A stretch of DNA of 48,465 nucleotides from an uncultured Collinsella sp. (GTDB taxonomy: Bacteria > Actinomycetota > Coriobacteriia > Coriobacteriales > Coriobacteriaceae). Below, one piece after another: positions 1 to 7,151 of the stretch. Position 1 is the first letter of the stretch. The number at the start of each line of letters is the position of its first letter. The position numbers were made by a program, and so were the translations under genes. The notes under the pieces are model-generated. The model saw only the letters and a program-made list of their open reading frames with translations, was not told where the DNA came from and searched no databases. The stretch lies in NCBI GenBank assembly GCA_958437935.1, contig CAUBPS010000017.1:1-48465 (forward strand), given 5' to 3'.

Positions 1-295
1 GATCCGGTCCGACCGGGCCGCGCGGCAAGGAGATATATTGCCAGACCGGAGGGGCCCCGGGGGCGGGAATCGCGCACTCCATAATTTGTTCACAAACGAA
101 TATGTCCCTCAGTCGCGTCCCTGAGGTTATAACTGAAGCATTGGCTTCTGATATTGGCGATGACCAGCTGTTTTATGAGTATTGAGACATCGGTCATCTC
201 TGGAGCGCTACTTTACCCCAAAGGCATCAGCTATTTGTTTCCCATCGGTAAAAGGCGGGTTTTGTTCGCCAAGCGTTCTTATATATAGATAGATA
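1..295. other. Left-edge stretch without a supportable gene
   Basis: I find no convincing gene here. A 28-codon plus-strand reading frame (ATG at 102, stop at 183-185) has no clear ribosome binding site and no recognisable product. The first 70 bases are very GC-rich and the rest is AT-richer than the housekeeping genes. This fits decayed accessory DNA next to the TraX island. Confidence 0.4.
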
Positions 296-350
296 CGGGT
301 TCGAACCCATGAAAGGGCGACAAAAAAAGACAGCCAACCGAAGTTGACCG
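296..350 (-). repeat. Distal copy of the tRNA-Lys terminator/T-arm-mimic repeat
   Basis: This 55-bp segment nearly duplicates 1584-1637, differing by one extra A and one A/G change. It contains a T-arm-like GGGTTCGAACCC palindrome at 297-308, an A tract, and a hairpin with a TTCG loop on the minus strand. Read on the minus strand it is a slightly decayed intrinsic terminator followed by T7. It lies downstream of traX and presumably terminates that transcript. With the proximal copy it brackets the TraX island. Confidence 0.75.
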
Positions 351-354
351 CTTT

Positions 355-546
355 CTATTCTATGCTGGAGCATCCAGAGGGTGCTTCCGAACTCGTTTTC
401 TCGCTGCCATTCATGCTTTCGAAGCATCTTTCGACCTTCGCAGTCTCATGTTTTGAGGATCTGCCGTGTTTATCACTGTTATCAATGAGTGTGTGGAAGT
501 GATCCTCATACAGATTCATGCGATCCGCCAGAGAACTGAGAAGCAT
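355..546 (-). CDS. Small hypothetical protein or gene remnant downstream of traX
   Basis: This is a 63-codon frame starting at an internal ATG. The same frame stays open upstream to about 640 but offers no good start, so it may be the tail of a decayed gene. The product is hydrophilic and Ser/Glu/Lys-rich, with no motif I recognise. The stop codon falls just before the terminator repeat at 296-350, which fits a real last gene of the traX transcript. No function can be assigned and it may be non-coding. Confidence 0.25.
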   Translation of the reverse strand: MLLSSLADRMNLYEDHFHTLIDNSDKHGRSSKHETAKVERCFESMNGSEKTSSEAPSGCSSIE

Positions 547-655
547 CTTTCTGCAGCCCTCGTTGTCTATCCTCGCATCTCTCAGGTCTTCCGGAAATTC
601 ACAAGCAGTCTTAGGGTCAATTTGTTTCTGCTTTCAGAGACTTGTTTGAGAGTTT

Positions 656-1453
656 TTAAAGACAGTTCAAAACAATAAGCGAGACACCATAAAGCAGAGC
701 AAGATGTGCCGGATAGAAAATGTAGAAGAAATATTTCAGCTTCAGCCCTCGCTTGCCATTATAAAGATTGATAAGCAACAACGAAATTATCGCGGCAGCA
801 ACATCAGGATTAAAAATATTAGCTGTAGTGAACTCAAATCCGCCGCCAATTATATGGCATGACGAAAGGAGCACTGCACATACTGCAGCAAAGAACATCT
901 TAGCTTTGCTGTCGTGGAATAAATAGAATGCAGCCACAAGCAGAATGCCATACGCACCGCCATCCAGCTTAGTGTATTCAGCTGCCAGTGCTGTCAAAAC
1001 AATCAGAGCAATTTCTGCAATGTGCCTCTTCCATTTTGAAAGACTTTGTATCTTTTCCAGAATAATCAAAAAGACCAAGGAAAGCAGGAGCTCATACATA
1101 ACATTTTGTTGCCGAAGGTCAAATAGCTGCCCGGTTTGAACGAAATCGTATATGGGCTCCGCAATGATTGCGAAGACAAGCATATTTCGCAGGTACTTCT
1201 TTATGTCATGAGTGTGCAAAAATCCCTCAACTATCAAAAAGCAAAATAAGGGAAATGCAATTCTGCCAAGAACATGAAGCACATCCGAAGCCTCGCTTAG
1301 AATCGCCCACTGTTCGTCTGATATCTGATTGTACGATGCGTGAGTCATGATTCCATTGGTCAGGACGATCCTGCTTACATGATCGAGAACCATCGAGATG
1401 GCCGCTATTATCTTTAATGTGCTGCCGCTAATTCCGTATCTATCTGTTTTCAT
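656..1453 (-). CDS. traX: TraX family integral membrane protein
   Basis: The 265-residue polytopic membrane protein has the hallmarks of the TraX family: an N-terminal LKIIAAISMVLDH segment, a GRIAFPLFCFLIVEG segment near residue 70, and a C-terminal FYIFYPAHLALL helix. F-plasmid TraX is needed for N-acetylation of pilin. Chromosomal relatives in Gram-positive gut bacteria are acyltransferase-like and mostly uncharacterised. The start follows an AAAGGA ribosome binding site by seven bases. The gene is clearly AT-richer than its neighbours. It sits alone between two copies of the tRNA-Lys 3'-flank repeat, and its leader begins directly at a truncated tRNA-Lys 3' end. Both facts point to horizontal acquisition at the tRNA. 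Its role here is unknown; modification of a surface polymer is a guess. Confidence 0.85.
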   Translation of the reverse strand: MKTDRYGISGSTLKIIAAISMVLDHVSRIVLTNGIMTHASYNQISDEQWAILSEASDVLHVLGRIAFPLFCFLIVEGFLHTHDIKKYLRNMLVFAIIAEPIYDFVQTGQLFDLRQQNVMYELLLSLVFLIILEKIQSLSKWKRHIAEIALIVLTALAAEYTKLDGGAYGILLVAAFYLFHDSKAKMFFAAVCAVLLSSCHIIGGGFEFTTANIFNPDVAAAIISLLLINLYNGKRGLKLKYFFYIFYPAHLALLYGVSLIVLNCL

Positions 1454-1465
1454 TTCTTTTTCCTT

Positions 1466-1490
1466 TCTTTGGGTGGGCCGTCAGGGGTTC
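1466..1490 (-). repeat. Truncated duplicate of the tRNA-Lys 3' end
   Basis: These 25 bp are identical to 1647-1671, which cover the acceptor stem and part of the T arm of tRNA-Lys plus a few downstream bases. The copy stops where the T loop would begin. It lies immediately upstream of the traX ribosome binding site. Short direct repeats of tRNA 3' ends are the classic footprint of site-specific integration (attL/attR). No integrase gene is present in this window. Confidence 0.85.
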
Positions 1491-1491
1491 A

Positions 1492-1562
1492 GCCTGCTTC
1501 GCAGGCGGCCGCTGCGGCGCTTTCGCGCCTTGCGCGCTGCGCTGGCAAACGCTCGCGCGTTT
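1492..1562. repeat. Cluster of tiny perfect hairpins downstream of tRNA-Lys
   Basis: Three perfect short inverted repeats stand in a row. GCCTGC and GCAGGC with a 3-base loop lie at 1492-1506. GGCGC and GCGCC with a 4-base loop lie at 1516-1529. AAACGC and GCGTTT with a 4-base loop lie at 1547-1562. On the minus strand the loops read GAA, GAAA and GCGA. The stretch between the second and third is also self-complementary. The same kind of cluster occurs at tRNA-Gly. Confidence 0.7.
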
Positions 1563-1583
1563 ACTCAGCTCCGCGCCCCCCGA

Positions 1584-1637
1584 CGGGTTCGAACCCATGA
1601 AAGGGCGACAAAAAAGACGGCCAACCGAAGTTGACCG
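1584..1637 (-). repeat. Proximal copy of the terminator/T-arm-mimic repeat
   Basis: This is the partner of 296-350, with about 52 of 54 positions identical. GGGTTCGAACCC at 1585-1596 imitates a tRNA T arm but belongs to no complete tRNA. The rest is the tRNA-Lys terminator, which is annotated separately. Confidence 0.75.
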
Positions 1638-1640
1638 TCT
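1609..1640 (-). terminator. Intrinsic terminator of tRNA-Lys
   Basis: On the minus strand AGACGGTCAAC pairs with GTTGGCCGTCT around a TTCG tetraloop, with one mismatch, followed by T6. It begins 14 bases after the tRNA 3' end. Confidence 0.85.
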
Positions 1641-1654
1641 CAACAATCTTTGGG

Positions 1655-1727
1655 TGGGCCGTCAGGGGTTCGAACCCTGGACCTTGGGATTAAAAGTCCC
1701 CTGCTCTGCCAGCTGAGCTAACGGCCC
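1655..1727 (-). tRNA. tRNA-Lys (anticodon TTT)
   Basis: The 73-nt cloverleaf has a 7-bp acceptor stem (GGGCCGT with ACGGCCC), a D arm starting at AGCTCAGC, an anticodon loop CTTTTAA giving anticodon TTT, and a T loop GTTCGAA. The discriminator base is A. The next bases are CCCA, so CCA is not cleanly encoded and must be added. The gene is followed by a strong terminator and by duplicated pieces of its own 3' end. Confidence 0.95.
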
Positions 1728-1736
1728 GCGGGTGGC

Positions 1737-1765
1737 ATTGTACCACGGTCTGGGGCTATTCCCAA
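1737..1765 (-). promoter_or_regulatory. Candidate tRNA-Lys promoter
   Basis: On the minus strand a TACAAT -10 box (1737-1742) lies 17 bp from a weak TTGGGA -35 box (1760-1765). The -10 is nine bases upstream of the mature tRNA 5' end. The -35 overlaps the last bases of the aminopeptidase gene. Confidence 0.5.
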
Positions 1766-3036
1766 CTCCATTGGCCGTTCTGGAAAATCACAACTTCACG
1801 TCCATCAGGCGTAATGCCCGCAATATCGATATCGTCCGTGCCAATCATAAAGTCGACGTGCGTGCTCGAAACGTTGACGCCATGCTCTAGGAGCTCTTCT
1901 TTGGACATATCATATCCGCCCTCGATGCACTCGGGGAAGCCGACGCCCAGCGCAAGGTGGCAGCTGGCGTTCTCGTCATAGAGCGTATCGTAGAACAGAA
2001 CACCACTTTCGCGGATCGGCGTGTTCTTGGAAATGAGCGCGACCTCTCCCAGGTGAGCAGCGCCCTCGTCAGTATCGATGATACTTGCGAGCGTTGCCTT
2101 GCCCACGCGGGCGTCGTAGTCCACCACGCGGCCGCCCTCGAACTTAATCCAAAAATCGTCGACTTTATTGCCGTGGTGAATGAGCGGCATAGCCGAATAC
2201 ACGATACCGTCGGCACGCATACGATCAGGCGAGGTGAAGACCTCCTCGGTGGGGATGTTGGGGAAGAAGGGATGTCCATCGGGCGTCCTGCCCTTGCCAC
2301 CGGCCCACTCGTGACCCTTCGTCATGCCAATCGTCAGATCGGTTCCATTTGCCGCGGTGTAATGCAGGTGGTCAAAACGATTGTCGTTCAGGAAGCGCAA
2401 GTTCTTTTCGAACGCCGCGTCATGAAGCTCCCAGTCGCTCTCCGGGTCCTGGCCATCGGCACGAGCGGTGTGCAGAATCGCATTCCACAGCTTATAGATT
2501 GCAACCTCATCGGCGTCTCCCGGGAACACCTCGCGCGCCCAAGCCACGACCGGCGCGCCGGCGATGCACCACGGGTTGATGTTGTAGTCCAGTCCACGGC
2601 GGAAGACCTTGCACTGCGTGTTCCTCGCCTTGGATGCCGCGGCCGGCTTGGCGGGATCGATACCCTTGAGAGCCGCAGGATCCGCACCCTCGATAAAGAT
2701 AAAGCAGGCACCGTCCTGGGCCAAGGAATCAAGCTGCAGGCGCTTCCACTCGGGCGTCTGCTCAAAATAGCTTTTATCGACATGCTCGTACGTGAGCCTC
2801 GTCACGGCATCATCGGCCCAAATGACCGTCACATGGCCAGCGCCGGCGACATAAGCCTCCGCGACCACCAAGCGGGCAAAAGGCGCGCACTCGACCGGAG
2901 ACTGAACGACAACCTCCTGGCCGGGCTTGACGTTTACGCCCTTGCGGACAACCAGACGCGCATAGTTTTTAATCTTGGGCTCCAGGGCCTTCATGCCCTC
3001 CAGAGCTTCTTCGACCGTCAGGGCAGCTCGAATCAT
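1756..3036 (-). CDS. M29-family metallo-aminopeptidase
   Basis: The product of about 426 residues belongs to the thermophilic metalloprotease/aminopeptidase M29 family (AmpS, PepS, aminopeptidase II), cytosolic two-metal exopeptidases that remove N-terminal residues from peptides. The ordered ligand motifs are visible: a Glu in NIPTEEVFTSPDR, a Glu in HLGEVAL, a His in the YDENASCHLALG segment, and His and Asp in STHVDFMIG. Length matches the family. I prefer the ATG at 3036, seven bases after GGAG. An ATG four codons upstream (3048) has no ribosome binding site. The gene stands alone upstream of tRNA-Lys. I cannot separate AmpS-like from PepS-like members by eye. Confidence 0.9.
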   Translation of the reverse strand: MIRAALTVEEALEGMKALEPKIKNYARLVVRKGVNVKPGQEVVVQSPVECAPFARLVVAEAYVAGAGHVTVIWADDAVTRLTYEHVDKSYFEQTPEWKRLQLDSLAQDGACFIFIEGADPAALKGIDPAKPAAASKARNTQCKVFRRGLDYNINPWCIAGAPVVAWAREVFPGDADEVAIYKLWNAILHTARADGQDPESDWELHDAAFEKNLRFLNDNRFDHLHYTAANGTDLTIGMTKGHEWAGGKGRTPDGHPFFPNIPTEEVFTSPDRMRADGIVYSAMPLIHHGNKVDDFWIKFEGGRVVDYDARVGKATLASIIDTDEGAAHLGEVALISKNTPIRESGVLFYDTLYDENASCHLALGVGFPECIEGGYDMSKEELLEHGVNVSSTHVDFMIGTDDIDIAGITPDGREVVIFQNGQWSWE

Positions 3037-3064
3037 GTGCCACTCCATCTATCTATAGAACAGT

Positions 3065-3093
3065 AAAAAGGCGCGCCGCAAAAACGACGCGCC
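3065..3093 (-). terminator. Terminator of the purC operon
   Basis: On the minus strand GGCGCG pairs with CGCGCC around a T-rich loop and is followed by T5. It lies 33 bases after the stop of the membrane protein gene at 3126. Confidence 0.8.
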
Positions 3094-3125
3094 TTATATC
3101 TTAGCGATAAGTATGTATGCAAACG

Positions 3126-3701
3126 CTACTTCTTCTTGGAGTCCTTCTTGTCCTCCTCGGCAGCTGCGCGCTCGATAAGAGCGTTGAGCTTGTTCTCGGA
3201 CATGCCCTCGGCCTGCGCGCGGTACATGTTGCGCAAGGGACGAATACGAGCGAAGTCGTAGATAAAGTCACCTAAGATGATGACATAGGACAAAACAATG
3301 CCGACCATCTGGACGGGACTGGACACCGTGCCGCCGGGAGCGAAGTAGAGCGAAGCCCAAATTGCCACGACGAGTACCATGCCAATGGCGAGCACAATCC
3401 ACCAGATGCGACGGCGCTTGGTGTAGTCCTCGTCCTGCTTGAGGAGGATATTCGACACCGTATAGATGCGGTCCTCCTTGGCGCGCTGCTTAGCCTTGCG
3501 GGCGCGCTTCTCCTCTTTAGAGAGGCCCTCGAGGTTCTCGCCCTTCTCGAGCTCTTTGCGGCGTGCCTTAGACGAAGCCGGCACGACGCGAACGGAGCTC
3601 GCTGCTTGGCGGGCGGGCTTAGCAGATGCGGCAGACTTGCGCGCAACCCCGGTAACTTCGTGGGATTGCGTGCGCTTGTTCGTGGCGCTACGGGTACTCA
3701 C
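3126..3701 (-). CDS. Hypothetical membrane protein with a basic N-terminal region
   Basis: The 191-residue protein has a long, charged, Lys/Arg/Ala-rich N-terminal region (residues 1-98), two transmembrane helices (about 100-120 and 129-150) and a Lys/Glu-rich tail. The GTG start follows the purC stop codon with no gap, so translation is probably coupled. The terminator after it closes a two-gene transcript with purC. It resembles small actinobacterial membrane proteins of the DUF3043 type, but that is only an impression. No catalytic motif is visible and its link to purine synthesis is unknown. Confidence 0.7.
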   Translation of the reverse strand: MSTRSATNKRTQSHEVTGVARKSAASAKPARQAASSVRVVPASSKARRKELEKGENLEGLSKEEKRARKAKQRAKEDRIYTVSNILLKQDEDYTKRRRIWWIVLAIGMVLVVAIWASLYFAPGGTVSSPVQMVGIVLSYVIILGDFIYDFARIRPLRNMYRAQAEGMSENKLNALIERAAAEEDKKDSKKK

Positions 3702-4589
3702 TTATGCGTTCTCCTTCATGCTTGTGAACTGGGAGCCCGTGATGATCTGGAAGGCCTCGCGATAGCGCTCGGACGTGCCATCGATGACCTCGGCGGGCAG
3801 GTGCGGGGTCTCCCCCGTCATATCCCAGTTGGCCTTGAGCCAATTGCGGACGAATTGCTTGTCGTAGCTAGGCTGGATCTTGCCCTCCTCGTAGCTGGCA
3901 GCAGGCCAGAAACGGCTGGAGTCGGGCGTGAGGCACTCGTCGATCAGCGTGACCTTGCCATCAATAACACCAAACTCGAACTTGGTGTCGGCAATGATGA
4001 TGCCACGGGTCGCGGCGTACTCGGCAGCGGCCTTGTAGATCTTGAGGGAAAGGTCGCGAATCTGCGCGGCGATGTCCTCACCCACGATCTCGCAGCAACG
4101 CTCGAACGAAATGTTCTCGTCGTGGTCGCCGATCTCGGCCTTCGTGGACGGCGTGAACAGCGGCTCGGGAAGCTTGGAGGCCTCGGTCAGACCCTCGGGC
4201 AGCTGAATGCCGCAGACGGTGCCGTTCTCGTCATAGGTCTTCTTGCCCGAACCGGTCAGATAGCCGCGGACGATGCACTCGATAGGAATCGTCTGGGCCT
4301 TCTTAACCAGCATGGCGCGGCCAGCGAGGTAGTCACGATACTCAGCAAACTCCTCGGGGAAATCCGCCGGGTCGATGGAAACGAGATGGTTGGGGACGAT
4401 GTCGGCAAACTTATCGAACCAGAATGCCGAGATGCGATTGAGCACCTCTCCCTTAAACGGAATCTCGTCGGGAAGAATGAAGTCGAACGCAGAAATGCGG
4501 TCGGTGGCGACCATCAGCAGGTTTTCACCGGCATCGTAGATATCACGAACCTTGCCACGGGAATCCGGACGACGCTCCATCGTTGTCAC
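3702..4589 (-). CDS. purC: Phosphoribosylaminoimidazole-succinocarboxamide synthase
   Basis: SAICAR synthetase joins CAIR and L-aspartate using ATP in de novo purine synthesis. The protein of about 295 residues shows the family motifs in order: RGKVRDIYD near the N terminus, the nucleotide-site DRISAFDF, VRGYLTGSG in the middle, and IADTKFEFG and LIDECLTPDSSRFWP in the C-terminal half. The GTG at 4589 has AAGGAG eight bases upstream. The GTG three codons earlier (4598) is too close to it. It is followed directly by a membrane protein gene. purB lies about 11 kb away and is not part of the same operon. Confidence 0.96.
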   Translation of the reverse strand: MTTMERRPDSRGKVRDIYDAGENLLMVATDRISAFDFILPDEIPFKGEVLNRISAFWFDKFADIVPNHLVSIDPADFPEEFAEYRDYLAGRAMLVKKAQTIPIECIVRGYLTGSGKKTYDENGTVCGIQLPEGLTEASKLPEPLFTPSTKAEIGDHDENISFERCCEIVGEDIAAQIRDLSLKIYKAAAEYAATRGIIIADTKFEFGVIDGKVTLIDECLTPDSSRFWPAASYEEGKIQPSYDKQFVRNWLKANWDMTGETPHLPAEVIDGTSERYREAFQIITGSQFTSMKENA

Positions 4590-4620
4590 GTGAGTCACTC
4601 CTTACCTAAATACGACAGAA

Positions 4621-4640
4621 ATGCGGGTTCTTTCCCGCAT
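4621..4640 (-). terminator. Weak terminator between the histidine kinase gene and purC
   Basis: ATGCGGG and CCCGCAT form a perfect 7-bp hairpin with a 6-base loop. The minus-strand T run after it is short and interrupted (TTTCTG), so termination may be partial. Confidence 0.5.
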
Positions 4641-4698
4641 GTTTTCGCAAACTCGGAGCGGCAGGGACGCGGCCCCTCCTTCACCGAATAGCGAAAAG

Positions 4699-6264
4699 CT
4701 AGTGCTCCATTGTAGTAGATGCCGCGTCCGCCGTGTGCTCGCGGGGCAGATGAATTGTAAAAGTCGTACCCTTTCCAAGCTCCGACTCCACGGATATGTA
4801 GCCATGGTGACGCTCGACGATCTGCTTGGTCACGGCGAGGCCGACGCCCAGGCCGCCAGCTTCGCGGGCGCGGCTGGCATCGGCGCGCCAAAACCGCCCG
4901 AAAATGCGCGACAGATCGTCCTTGGCAATACCGATGCCGGTATCAGAAACGGCAATGCTGACGTGCCTGCGGTCACTGAGCACCGACACCACGACCCAAC
5001 CGCCCTCGGGGGTGTAGCGCATGGCGTTGCTCATGAGGTTGATAACACATTGCGTGATCATGTCGGGATCGGCTTCGACGACATCGTCGTGACCCTGGGT
5101 CTCGTCCGCAAAACGCAGGCGCAGATCGCGGTCGGCAAACAGACGCTCCTGGCCGTTCACAATCGATCGCACGAAAGGAACCATGTCCACCGGCTCAAGG
5201 TTGAGCGGAGCCGTGCTGTTTTCCATGCGCGACAGGTCGAGCATCTGCTGCACCAGACGAGCCAGGCGACGCGTCTCGGAAGCAACGGTCTCCAAATGCT
5301 CATCGTCGGTGGGATACACGCCGTCCTGCATGGCCTCGACCGTCGCAAGCATCGCCATAAGCGGCGTGCGCAGCTCGTGTGCGACATCCGAGGTCAGGCG
5401 CTTCTCGTGTTTCATATCCTTCTCGAGCGAGGTGGCCATCTCATCGAAGGTCTCACCCAGCTGATCGATCTCGTCATCACCGCGCAGCCCCGTGCGAGCC
5501 GACAGGTCGCCGTCACGGATTTGCTTTGCGGTACTGGTGATGCGATGAATCGGTTTGGTGAGCATGCGCGACACGAGCGATCCGATAACGACCGAAATGC
5601 AGATTGCAACAACCGCGGCGAGGGCCATGGCGTTAAAGGTCTTCTCCCTAAACGCAGAGTCCGCCTTGGTGAGCAGAGCGTCGGAGCCGATGGCCCACAG
5701 CTTTACCTGTCCGACATGCTCGCCGGAAGACGTTACAATCTCGACGTTAGCAACGCTATCGGAGTCGGTTGGAGCAGACGAGACCGGGCTATGCGATGCC
5801 CTCTTGCCGCTCGTGTCGTCGGTCGTAGCCTGGTTTTCGCGTACATCGGCGGTGGCGCTTGCCGAGGGCCAGGAATCGTCATAAACGATCACACCCTTTT
5901 TATTGACGACCTGCATGCCCAGATCGTCGGAAACCAAACTCGACGTTGCGACCGTGCGCAGTTCTCCCGCGGTCCAAGAGCCGTTTTCCTCATATGAGGT
6001 CGCCAACTTCTCGGCAGCGGAATTTGCGATTTCGACGATATTGGAGCGTGTGTAATCCGAAAAGACCGTGCCCCACACAACAGAGACAACGCCCACCAGC
6101 ACCAATACCGTCATGAGCGATGTCAGAGCAAAAGCAAGTGCCATGCGCGAGGGATAGCTCATCGTTGGCCGTGAATCGGAACGAGGCGTGTTCCAACTAG
6201 CCTTGGAACCCGCCTCGCTCTCCTGCTTGTGCTTTTGTCCGATTTCAAAGCGCGCAGGTGTCAT
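4699..6264 (-). CDS. Membrane sensor histidine kinase
   Basis: The 521-residue two-component sensor has a cytoplasmic lead of about 40 residues, TM1 (41-66), an extracytoplasmic domain (67-208) with a low-complexity Ser/Thr/Asp middle, TM2 (211-233), a HAMP linker (231-285), a HisKA domain with phospho-accepting His296 in SDVAHELRTPL, and a complete ATPase domain (N box with Asn413, DTGIG at 441-445, GLGVGLA at 471-477). It autophosphorylates and should pass phosphate to the response regulator encoded 11 bases upstream. The architecture resembles BaeS/PhoR-type kinases. The signal is unknown. All catalytic boxes look intact. Confidence 0.93.
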   Translation of the reverse strand: MTPARFEIGQKHKQESEAGSKASWNTPRSDSRPTMSYPSRMALAFALTSLMTVLVLVGVVSVVWGTVFSDYTRSNIVEIANSAAEKLATSYEENGSWTAGELRTVATSSLVSDDLGMQVVNKKGVIVYDDSWPSASATADVRENQATTDDTSGKRASHSPVSSAPTDSDSVANVEIVTSSGEHVGQVKLWAIGSDALLTKADSAFREKTFNAMALAAVVAICISVVIGSLVSRMLTKPIHRITSTAKQIRDGDLSARTGLRGDDEIDQLGETFDEMATSLEKDMKHEKRLTSDVAHELRTPLMAMLATVEAMQDGVYPTDDEHLETVASETRRLARLVQQMLDLSRMENSTAPLNLEPVDMVPFVRSIVNGQERLFADRDLRLRFADETQGHDDVVEADPDMITQCVINLMSNAMRYTPEGGWVVVSVLSDRRHVSIAVSDTGIGIAKDDLSRIFGRFWRADASRAREAGGLGVGLAVTKQIVERHHGYISVESELGKGTTFTIHLPREHTADAASTTMEH

Positions 6265-6275
6265 ATGTGATTTCC

Positions 6276-6998
6276 CTATTTCTCGTCCGACTTATCGGTC
6301 TTGGCCGGAGCCTCGAAGCGATAGCCGACACCATGGACGGTGTAGAGCCACTTGGGCTTCTTGGGATCATCGCCCAGCTTGGCGCGAAGATTCTTCACGT
6401 GGCTATCGATGGTGCGCTCATAGCCCTCAAAGTCATACCCGAGCACTTTCTCGACCAGCTCCATGCGGTTATACACACGGCCGGGATGACGGGCAAGTGT
6501 GGTGAGCAGCTTGAACTCGGAAGCCGTCAGATCGACTTCCTTGCCCTCGACCAAGATCTTGTGGCCCGAGATATCGATGACCAGATCGCCGAAGTCGAGT
6601 ACCTCGACGGCGGGCTCGTCGGCCTGATGGGCACGGCGGAACAGAGCGCGAACGCGGGCGACGAGCTCGCGCGGCGAGAACGGCTTAATCAGATAGTCGT
6701 CGGCGCCGAGCTCAAGACCGATAATACGGTCCTCGATCTCGCCCTTAGCCGTCAGCATGATGATGGGGACATCCGAGGTATCGCGAATGGTGCGGCAAAC
6801 GCGCTCGCCGGGGATCTTGGGGAGCATAAGGTCGAGCACGACCAGGTCGAACTGATGCTTCTCGAACTCCTCGATCGCGGACTGGCCGTCGCCGACGCCC
6901 ACAACCCAGTAGCCTTCGCGCTCGAGATAGGCAGCGACGGCGTCACGGATTGCCTTCTCATCCTCGACCAGCAGAATCTTTTTTGCATCTGAAGCCAT
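6276..6998 (-). CDS. OmpR/PhoB-family response regulator
   Basis: The 240-residue regulator has an N-terminal receiver domain with acidic pocket E12/D13, phospho-acceptor Asp56 in VVLDLMLP, Thr83 and Lys105. A C-terminal winged helix (about 140-230) ends in the family hallmark VHGVGYRF. I chose the ATG at 6998 with a G-rich ribosome binding site. A TTG seven codons upstream is less likely. It precedes its partner kinase in one transcript. The receiver and recognition helix resemble RegX3/PhoP-type regulators, but the regulon cannot be read from this window. Confidence 0.94.
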   Translation of the reverse strand: MASDAKKILLVEDEKAIRDAVAAYLEREGYWVVGVGDGQSAIEEFEKHQFDLVVLDLMLPKIPGERVCRTIRDTSDVPIIMLTAKGEIEDRIIGLELGADDYLIKPFSPRELVARVRALFRRAHQADEPAVEVLDFGDLVIDISGHKILVEGKEVDLTASEFKLLTTLARHPGRVYNRMELVEKVLGYDFEGYERTIDSHVKNLRAKLGDDPKKPKWLYTVHGVGYRFEAPAKTDKSDEK

Positions 6999-7053
6999 AA
7001 CACGGCCCCCCTGTCTCAATTAGCTAAGAACAAGCCCATTTTAACGCACCTGA

Positions 7054-7092
7054 GCCCGCCAGATGCCGCTATGACGCGGCAGCTCGGCGGGC
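7054..7092 (-). promoter_or_regulatory. Two-tier inverted repeat between the lipoprotein and regulator genes
   Basis: GCCCGCC and GGCGGGC pair, with an inner GCCGC/GCGGC stem. No adjacent T run follows on the minus strand, so it is at best a poor terminator. It could be a leader structure or a binding site for the response regulator promoter region. Confidence 0.35.
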
Positions 7093-7151
7093 GGTACTCA
7101 CAATTACAACGCGTTTATTCCCCTGTTGGCGCCTTTTTAACCCCTCTAAGC

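Noticed and set aside
1957..3066. Long plus-strand open frame opposite the aminopeptidase gene
   Set aside because: It mirrors a GC-rich real gene on the other strand, has no recognisable domain, and its composition is explained by the opposing codons.
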